DNA of 64,000 nt from positions 235,876-299,875 of the IMG/VR virus record IMGVR_UViG_3300036766_000194. One strand, written 5' to 3'. Position numbers and translations under genes: made by a program. A model generated the notes under the pieces. It saw only the letters and a list, made by a program, of their open reading frames with translations, was not told the DNA's origin and did no database searches. How positions within the stretch are numbered: position 1 is the stretch's first letter; each line of letters starts with the position of its first letter. Positions 58,892-64,000 of the stretch are shown here, piece after piece. The stretch is from a virus.

Positions 58892-60055
58892 TCAGTCATT
58901 TACTCTCCCGTAAATCCTGTCATTGTATCTGTTTTTGAATACCGGATCCCACTCATCCATCATTACTGGGCAACCTGTTTCTCTAAAGTGATTCTGTTTT
59001 TCTGCTTTCACCCCAATATCTGTGGGATTAAATTCTAATAATAAATGAGCAGGAAGATTTTCTTTTCTGGCGTCCCAAAATTCAGAAAAATCATTCTCTG
59101 GCCAATCTGACTCTGCCTTCTTAATACGGTTGTATAGCATGTCTGTATAAACATTAGGATAACGACGGTTGGGGCGGTACCAACTCTTATAGGTACAGAA
59201 CGTGCTCTCTAAGGTGAAGTAGGAGACATCATGGAAGTAAGGCTTATCCTTCATACGTTCTTTTGCTTCCTTCAAAAGCTCTGCAGCTTCCTTCTCTAAC
59301 CAAGATAGCATCTCGGGAGTATACTTCCCGTCAAACCTAGTGGTGTTTGAATCGTGCCAATCCAAGTCATCCCTTCCTAAGACTTTTGCCAAACCATTAC
59401 GATGAGATTTACTGCCGCTCATATCATCTAGAAACAGCTGATCACAATCTATGTTAAAACGCATGGCTCGTAGATACTCTAGATACGAGAAGGAACTCAA
59501 TCTTCCAAAACTGTAAAAGTTCTTTCTGACCTCTTCCCAGGCTTTACGGAAATTTTGGTAAGGATCAGAAGTTCCCATGAAAGTTGAAAAATATTCTTCC
59601 TGACTATCCTTACAATGATGTTTGTACTCAGTCACAGCTTTGATGAAGTTCCTCTTATTTTTAACCCTGTCCATGTCAAATGCTAGACGTTTCCATTCAG
59701 CATTGAACCAAGTGGTGAGAGCAGAAATATCCAGGGTAGATAAATCAGGGAAGTGATTGAAGATTATCTTAGAGGTTAAAGGATTTTGTGTATGCCCGTT
59801 TAAGTAGGCAAACCAGAGTCGTTGCTCCGCATCCCAATTGTATTTCTTATAAAGAAATGGCATTAGTAGGTAGACCAGGCCAGGGTGGAGATGATATTTG
59901 CAATGAAATTCGTAGAAGCGGAGGAAGACTTCGCGGCGGTAACGAGGATGACGGAAGTCCATCCCGTATTCAAGATCCGTAACTTCGGGCACGTAGTTTA
60001 GGTCAGACCAACGTCCTATAGTTGTGTGAGAAACATCGGGATAAAAATTAAGCAT
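58892..60055 (-). CDS. Amino acid:DNA transferase (AADT) for thymine hypermodification
   Basis: The 387-residue protein has the signature blocks of AADT proteins of phages with modified thymine: WFAYLNGHTQNPLTSKIIF, DPYQNFRKAWEEVRKNFYSF with FGRLSSFSYLEYLRAMRF, GSKSHRNGLAKVLGRDDLDW, and NRRYPNVYTDMLYNRIKKAE. AADT attaches an amino acid to activated 5-methyl carbon of 5-hydroxymethyl-dU in DNA. The ATG at 60055 (five codons into the longest frame) is preceded by GGGAG. It overlaps the end of the PLP gene by eight bases. It ends in TGA. I recognise the family with good confidence; the amino acid used (Gly or Ser in studied phages) is not determined. Confidence 0.82.
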   Translation of the reverse strand: MLNFYPDVSHTTIGRWSDLNYVPEVTDLEYGMDFRHPRYRREVFLRFYEFHCKYHLHPGLVYLLMPFLYKKYNWDAEQRLWFAYLNGHTQNPLTSKIIFNHFPDLSTLDISALTTWFNAEWKRLAFDMDRVKNKRNFIKAVTEYKHHCKDSQEEYFSTFMGTSDPYQNFRKAWEEVRKNFYSFGRLSSFSYLEYLRAMRFNIDCDQLFLDDMSGSKSHRNGLAKVLGRDDLDWHDSNTTRFDGKYTPEMLSWLEKEAAELLKEAKERMKDKPYFHDVSYFTLESTFCTYKSWYRPNRRYPNVYTDMLYNRIKKAESDWPENDFSEFWDARKENLPAHLLLEFNPTDIGVKAEKQNHFRETGCPVMMDEWDPVFKNRYNDRIYGRVND

Positions 60056-60962
60056 GAGGCCTACTCCCAATTATCCAGTATAAACTCTTGTCATTCAGAT
60101 ACGGACGAAACTCGTCCAGATGGTCTTTCATGTAGCACCACGTTTTCGCTTCATATCTTGGATGGAATTTCAAACCATCATAGTTAAATTCTTTCAGATC
60201 TTCATACGAGGTGTAGCCCGAATCTATCAAGTCATGTTCAATGAAATTGTAGGGAAGAGGGAGGGCATCCCCAGTCACCTTGCGAATTATGTCTAGACGT
60301 TCATTTGTCCAACGTTGGTGCTTTGCTATGTTACCCATGATGCGGAATAAGATAATGTTTTTCAGGGAAGCGGGACGGAACCTTGCAATGCCATAAAGAA
60401 TAGATGTAAGAGAATTACAACTACCCGCAGGGATTAGAAGATTTTCAATGTGGGAGGGTATGTTGCGAACTTGTTCACTTCCCACTCTATGAAAGCCCTC
60501 CACCCGCGCCGGGTCATTAACTTTGTGTTCTACTGTGATGTTGGTTTCTATATGAAGCCATCCACGTTCGTTGGCAAATTTCTTTGCCTGTGCGTTGAGA
60601 TTGCCCGCGTAGCCAGGATTAACGTGTTGTATGACGGCACCACTTGCTTTGGCCGATTCGATGCTCTCATATTTAGAGGGAGCATCGGTATTCTTCCCGC
60701 CTGTAAATTGAACACACTTCATCCCGTAGTGCTTGGCGCAAGCCGCAACCATTGCGTGTTGGGGAGACCCGCCAACGGCTCCTGATGAAACCCCAGGGAA
60801 GGGACGTTCGTTAAAAAGCCAGATCAATTGTCGGAATTTGCTGCCGTTGTTGACCCCGTCAGGACTGTATAAGTCGTCTCTTTTGAACCACATTCCGCCA
60901 ATGCTTTGAACGGGAGTAAGGTCCAGTAAGTAGTCTTCCCATTTGGCTATGATGTTGTTCAT
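60048..60962 (-). CDS. Fold-type II PLP-dependent enzyme of the hypermodification pathway
   Basis: The 304-residue protein shows the fold-type II pattern. The PLP lysine should be in GVNNGSKFRQL (K42), followed by GAVGGSPQHAMVAACAKHYG, which resembles the substrate/phosphate loop of ACC-deaminase-like enzymes. A later glycine-rich loop is LLIPAGSCNSLTSILYG. In phages with thymine hypermodification, PLP enzymes modify the DNA-bound amino acid, for example by decarboxylation. It is the first gene of the operon with AADT and overlaps it by eight bases. No ribosome-binding site is obvious; TATAGT lies five bases before the ATG. The family is well supported, the reaction is inferred. Confidence 0.75.
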   Translation of the reverse strand: MNNIIAKWEDYLLDLTPVQSIGGMWFKRDDLYSPDGVNNGSKFRQLIWLFNERPFPGVSSGAVGGSPQHAMVAACAKHYGMKCVQFTGGKNTDAPSKYESIESAKASGAVIQHVNPGYAGNLNAQAKKFANERGWLHIETNITVEHKVNDPARVEGFHRVGSEQVRNIPSHIENLLIPAGSCNSLTSILYGIARFRPASLKNIILFRIMGNIAKHQRWTNERLDIIRKVTGDALPLPYNFIEHDLIDSGYTSYEDLKEFNYDGLKFHPRYEAKTWCYMKDHLDEFRPYLNDKSLYWIIGSRPHA

Positions 60963-61101
60963 ACTCTACTATAATACTAGAAGTCCATCAATTCCACCTA
61001 TTTCCCCAACTGGGAGAAAACATTGGGAGATACAAATCGCTAATTAATACCCTACTCAATCTAGCAAAGATTTTAATCCTAACCTATTCTAGAGTATTAG
61101 T

Positions 61102-61109
61102 GTAGAATA
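61102..61109 (+). promoter_or_regulatory. GTAGAATA motif before nuclease-helicase gene
   Basis: GTAGAATA at 61102-61109, with TAGAAT as a -10-like hexamer. Unlike the other two copies (3643, 50426) it is followed by a GAGGAAAC ribosome-binding site before the ATG at 61123. The upstream bases show no clear -35 element. Confidence 0.3.
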
Positions 61110-61122
61110 CCACTGAGGAAAC

Positions 61123-63531
61123 ATGCCCACTATTTACCCCTATACATTTCCAGCATATCGAAATCTTCGTTACTGGAAAATTGGAGACACCGACCACGAT
61201 CCTATTGCTCGTATCATTCAACAAAGAGGTACTTCCAACCCTGAACTTTTTTATGTTCTTCCTCCTTGGTTTGATCTTCCTTTTGGAGATAAACATCTTC
61301 ATGAACATCTGATTCGTAATTGTGGAGTCTTGCGAGTTCCCCCAGGCGAGATCAAGGATCCGTATCCTGGTTCTATTGAATTAAAACCTACTGCTGAGGA
61401 ATGGTTTACTCATCCTAGTTGGGTTTCAGATACAGCATTTATTGATTTTTTGTCTCGTGAGATAAATGGACTACGTTTCGGTAAAGTCCGAGAAGACACA
61501 TTTCCTTTGCGGAAAGAGCAAGAAGGCTGCGTAAGCCGTTCTCTTACAGCATTCGAAGAAGGTGCAAAACAAATTCTCTGGGATTTGAAGCCGCGCTTCG
61601 GAAAAACTATTACTGCTTGCGAACTGGCGCGGCGCGCAAAGTACCAGAAGGTGCTTGTTCTCACTTGGCACCCGCAAGTGAAAGATGAATGGGAAAAACC
61701 AGTCAGACGGCACGTAAACTTTGTGGACCATGAGTTGGTTGTATTGGCTGAAGAAGACCGGACCCAACCCGGTTTTGAGAAACCCACCTTTGTCTTCTTA
61801 TCCTTTCAGCTTCTTACGAACCTCAAAAACGTTGAGATTTTGGCGTGGGTCAAGTCGGTGTCCTGGGACCTTATCATTCTGGACGAAGCCGATTATGGGA
61901 TGACGACCTCCAACTCTCTTCAAGTTTTGAACAGTGTACAATACGCCCGTAGGCTGGATCTCACCGGGACCGCCTTCCGCATAACACAAGCATATGATCA
62001 CACCGAACGTTGGACCTTGATTGATGAACGCAAGGCCCACCCGGAACTGCCGAAAGTTGAAATTTATCTGCTGAATTTGGCGGCGAAGGTTGCTGAGGAC
62101 GTCGAACTTAACAAGTTCACCACAGAGGAAGGATACACGGCGCTCAAGTTCTTCAGTGATTCAAAATGGGTCCGTCATTTCCTTAACTGGCTGGCGGCCT
62201 CTAATGACAGGAACTATGGACTGAACGGCCCGTTGATTGAAGGTGGGGATCATATGCTTTGGAAACTCCCCGATGTCCGTAGCTGTGACACAGTAAAGAA
62301 GGAACTAGAAAAGCATCTTCGTTTTCGTGATTATGTGCCGATCCCTGCATATGATGATAACCGGGGGATGGGGGATGACACTCTTTTTGAAGCAAAGCAA
62401 CTCATCGCGGGGGCTGAACTTGCTGGTGAGAAAAGCATCATTCTCACCTGCGGGAAACTGCTGCGTGGAGTAACCGTTCCCGAACTTACCGACATTCTAT
62501 TTCTTGACGACGGCAGTTCGGCGGCGGAATACATCCAAACCGGGTATAGATCACAGAGTCCCTGGGACAGTAAACACAAACCCGTTTGTCGCTGGTGGGA
62601 CTTTAACCCCAACCGGGGATTGACTGTCTTCGATCGTCTTCGGGATGAATATTGTGCACCGGGTGGACAGGATGTTCAAGAGTTTCTTGATTGCTTCAAT
62701 GTATTTGACTTCTTTGGCACAGGTTATAGGAAACTTGATGGAGTTGAATTTCAACGGCAATTGGATTCTTTGTTTGCCTTGGAAGCTACACGCGGCTTCC
62801 GTGCGAGTTCCTTGGCTAATCTTGAAGAGATCTCTAATCTCACCGCCGATGACTTGGCTATTCTTAGTGGGCTGCCAGAAGGGAATTTTGTAGATCCAAC
62901 TCTGTCCTTGAACGAAGCCGAAGTTGAAAATGGGAAAAACTTCGAGTCGCGTACTCAGCAAGAGAAAGAGAAAGAACAGAAGGAAAAAGTCGAGAACTTT
63001 GAAAAACAGTTGGAGACTTTGTGTCAGCAACTTCCCGTTCTTTTGTATTTCGGGAAACGAGGCGGCAATTTCCGCTCATTGATTACGGAACTTGACTCTG
63101 TTCTTGTTAGGGATTCTATGGGGTTTAACGTGGCCTTCATACTCCGTCTTTTGAATAGCGGGGTTTTGCGTGAGGAGAGGCTAGACCGAGCGGTACGTCG
63201 CTTTAAGGAAACCCCCACCGCTTTGTTGCCTTACATCACGAAAGTTAGTGGGGAAGTTGTAACTCCTCAAGGAGTTGCTGAGGATATGTTAGCGATGTTA
63301 GACCCCGCCGTTTGGTCTGACGACACGGTGTTTGTTGACCCTGTTTGCAAATCTGGGGTGTTTCTGGTTGGTTGTTATGAGAGGATGGTAAAGGCGGGAC
63401 AGACTCATGACCAAGCAATCTCTAGGCTTCGGGCGGTTGTTCCTGAAAACAGCCTATTCTTCAAAGTTACTTGTCGAACTTTAGAACTCTTTTGTGGGAT
63501 TGAACATCCCGAAAGTATTATGATCTTATGA
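61123..63531 (+). CDS. T5orf172 (GIY-YIG) nuclease + SF2 helicase + methylase N-part (802 aa)
   Basis: Residues 1-105 form a T5orf172/GIY-YIG-like nuclease domain (YWKIGDT, RGTSNPELF, LHEHL, EEWF). A superfamily-2 helicase follows, with motif I PRFGKT (157-162), DEAD box IILDEAD (251-257), TGTAF (281-285) and an arginine-finger-like QTGYRSQ. A coiled coil lies near residues 600-630. The C-terminus has the adenine-methylase SAM motif VDPVCKSGVF (738-747) after VTPQGVAEDM, as in Eco57I-type restriction-modification proteins. Its end overlaps the next gene (ATGA). The composition suggests a type ISP/III-like restriction-modification enzyme. Residues 150-802 are GC-richer than the first domain. 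Confidence 0.75.
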   Translation: MPTIYPYTFPAYRNLRYWKIGDTDHDPIARIIQQRGTSNPELFYVLPPWFDLPFGDKHLHEHLIRNCGVLRVPPGEIKDPYPGSIELKPTAEEWFTHPSWVSDTAFIDFLSREINGLRFGKVREDTFPLRKEQEGCVSRSLTAFEEGAKQILWDLKPRFGKTITACELARRAKYQKVLVLTWHPQVKDEWEKPVRRHVNFVDHELVVLAEEDRTQPGFEKPTFVFLSFQLLTNLKNVEILAWVKSVSWDLIILDEADYGMTTSNSLQVLNSVQYARRLDLTGTAFRITQAYDHTERWTLIDERKAHPELPKVEIYLLNLAAKVAEDVELNKFTTEEGYTALKFFSDSKWVRHFLNWLAASNDRNYGLNGPLIEGGDHMLWKLPDVRSCDTVKKELEKHLRFRDYVPIPAYDDNRGMGDDTLFEAKQLIAGAELAGEKSIILTCGKLLRGVTVPELTDILFLDDGSSAAEYIQTGYRSQSPWDSKHKPVCRWWDFNPNRGLTVFDRLRDEYCAPGGQDVQEFLDCFNVFDFFGTGYRKLDGVEFQRQLDSLFALEATRGFRASSLANLEEISNLTADDLAILSGLPEGNFVDPTLSLNEAEVENGKNFESRTQQEKEKEQKEKVENFEKQLETLCQQLPVLLYFGKRGGNFRSLITELDSVLVRDSMGFNVAFILRLLNSGVLREERLDRAVRRFKETPTALLPYITKVSGEVVTPQGVAEDMLAMLDPAVWSDDTVFVDPVCKSGVFLVGCYERMVKAGQTHDQAISRLRAVVPENSLFFKVTCRTLELFCGIEHPESIMIL

Positions 63532-64000
63532 AGTTGAAGGACTCAATCCGAGAACAACTGGCCACGCCGCGTAAGGTGATTGCGGTTGGAAATCCTCCGG
63601 TATCAGATCGGGTACCACCATCGCCTCGTACTCTTTATCACAAGTTCATAGAGACGGCTCAAAAGTTCGCAGATGAAATTCTCTTTGTGATCCCCTCCCG
63701 TTGGTACGCCGGGGGCAAGGGATTAGACGGATTTCGCAAAGCCACGCTCACCGAAGGCCACGTATACCAATTACGTGACTTCCGGGATTCTCAGACCATC
63801 TTCCCAATTATTTCTGGCGGCGTTTGTTTCTTTCACTGGAAGAAGGACTACACGGGGCTGTGCAACTGGTCCAATGACCAAGGGAACAAAGTTCAGCGTG
63901 ATCTGGCTGAATACGATGTTTTGGTGCGGGACTTAACCGGGCGGGAAATTCTCAAGAAGGTATTGGCGAAACACCCAGGACCGTTCTTAAACTCAACGAC
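63528..64000 (+). CDS. Eco57I-type adenine methylase C-part (partial, cut by window)
   Basis: The frame begins with ATG at 63528, overlapping the stop of the upstream gene by four bases, and runs off the window end. It encodes VIAVGNPPVSD, the methylase motif IV normally NPPY/F/W, here with Val. It then has LYHKFIETAQKFADEILFVI, IPSRWYAGGKGLDGFR and ISGGVCFFHWKKD, all typical of Eco57I-family methylases. The upstream gene carries the matching SAM motif, so one methylase is split over two chains. The frames differ by one base: this may be coupled translation, or a frameshift fusion. The remainder is outside the window. Confidence 0.72.
   Translation, partial: MKLKDSIREQLATPRKVIAVGNPPVSDRVPPSPRTLYHKFIETAQKFADEILFVIPSRWYAGGKGLDGFRKATLTEGHVYQLRDFRDSQTIFPIISGGVCFFHWKKDYTGLCNWSNDQGNKVQRDLAEYDVLVRDLTGREILKKVLAKHPGPFLNST

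Overview
The window is part of a large tailed double-stranded DNA bacteriophage, probably with a contractile tail. It has tape measure, hub, spike and baseplate J-like proteins, phage replication genes, nucleotide and DNA-modification enzymes, and almost no intergenic space. No capsid, portal or terminase gene is present in 64 kb, so the whole genome must be much larger. The host cannot be named. Three different peptidoglycan hydrolases, two with signal peptides, point to a walled bacterium. A cobalamin-dependent ribonucleotide reductase implies that cobalamin is available during infection.

Layout. (1) 1-2940: a locally duplicated minus-strand patch of small genes, then a plus-strand cluster of a HMUDK_hel-type protein, a HAD phosphatase and a P-loop kinase, read as half of a thymine-hypermodification pathway. 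(2) 3056-4533: a secreted lytic transglycosylase, small genes and a tRNA whose anticodon reads UCA, which would decode UGA. (3) 4552-49688: about 45 kb of virion genes, nearly all on the minus strand. Tail-adhesion proteins include two giant Ig-like proteins (1796 and 2002 aa), followed by baseplate, spike, hub and tape measure genes. A three-gene plus-strand island and a lysis pair lie at 28342-32170. (4) 49692-52468: genes upstream of the tape measure, probably tail assembly factors, plus a membrane protein. (5) 52509-57069: DnaB-like helicase, a DUF1376-like replication protein and class II ribonucleotide reductase. (6) 57099-58396: an HNH endonuclease and two genes of visibly higher GC. 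(7) 58352-60962: a minus-strand operon with an amino acid:DNA transferase (AADT) and a fold-type II PLP enzyme, the second half of the hypermodification pathway. (8) 61123-64000 (cut by the window end): a GIY-YIG/helicase/adenine-methylase system split over two overlapping genes, divergent from the AADT operon.

How it fits together. The kinase and HMUDK_hel protein would activate 5-hydroxymethyl-dU in phage DNA. AADT would attach an amino acid and the PLP enzyme would remodel it. The neighbouring nuclease-helicase-methylase could then attack DNA lacking the modification.

The most unexpected signal is translational. A UCA-anticodon tRNA sits beside two reading frames interrupted by TGA. All 33 genes I checked on the virion side (3056-52468, excluding the membrane protein at 50439) end in TAA or TAG, never TGA, while the accessory genes at both ends use TGA freely.

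No gene-free stretch exceeds 300 bases. The largest are 54926-55152 (promoter and palindrome, listed), 32171-32332 (hairpin, listed), 60963-61122 (divergent promoters) and 28187-28341 (divergent region; a 13-base palindrome near 28258 and nothing else I can assign). Function calls come from reading motifs by eye; no search was run.
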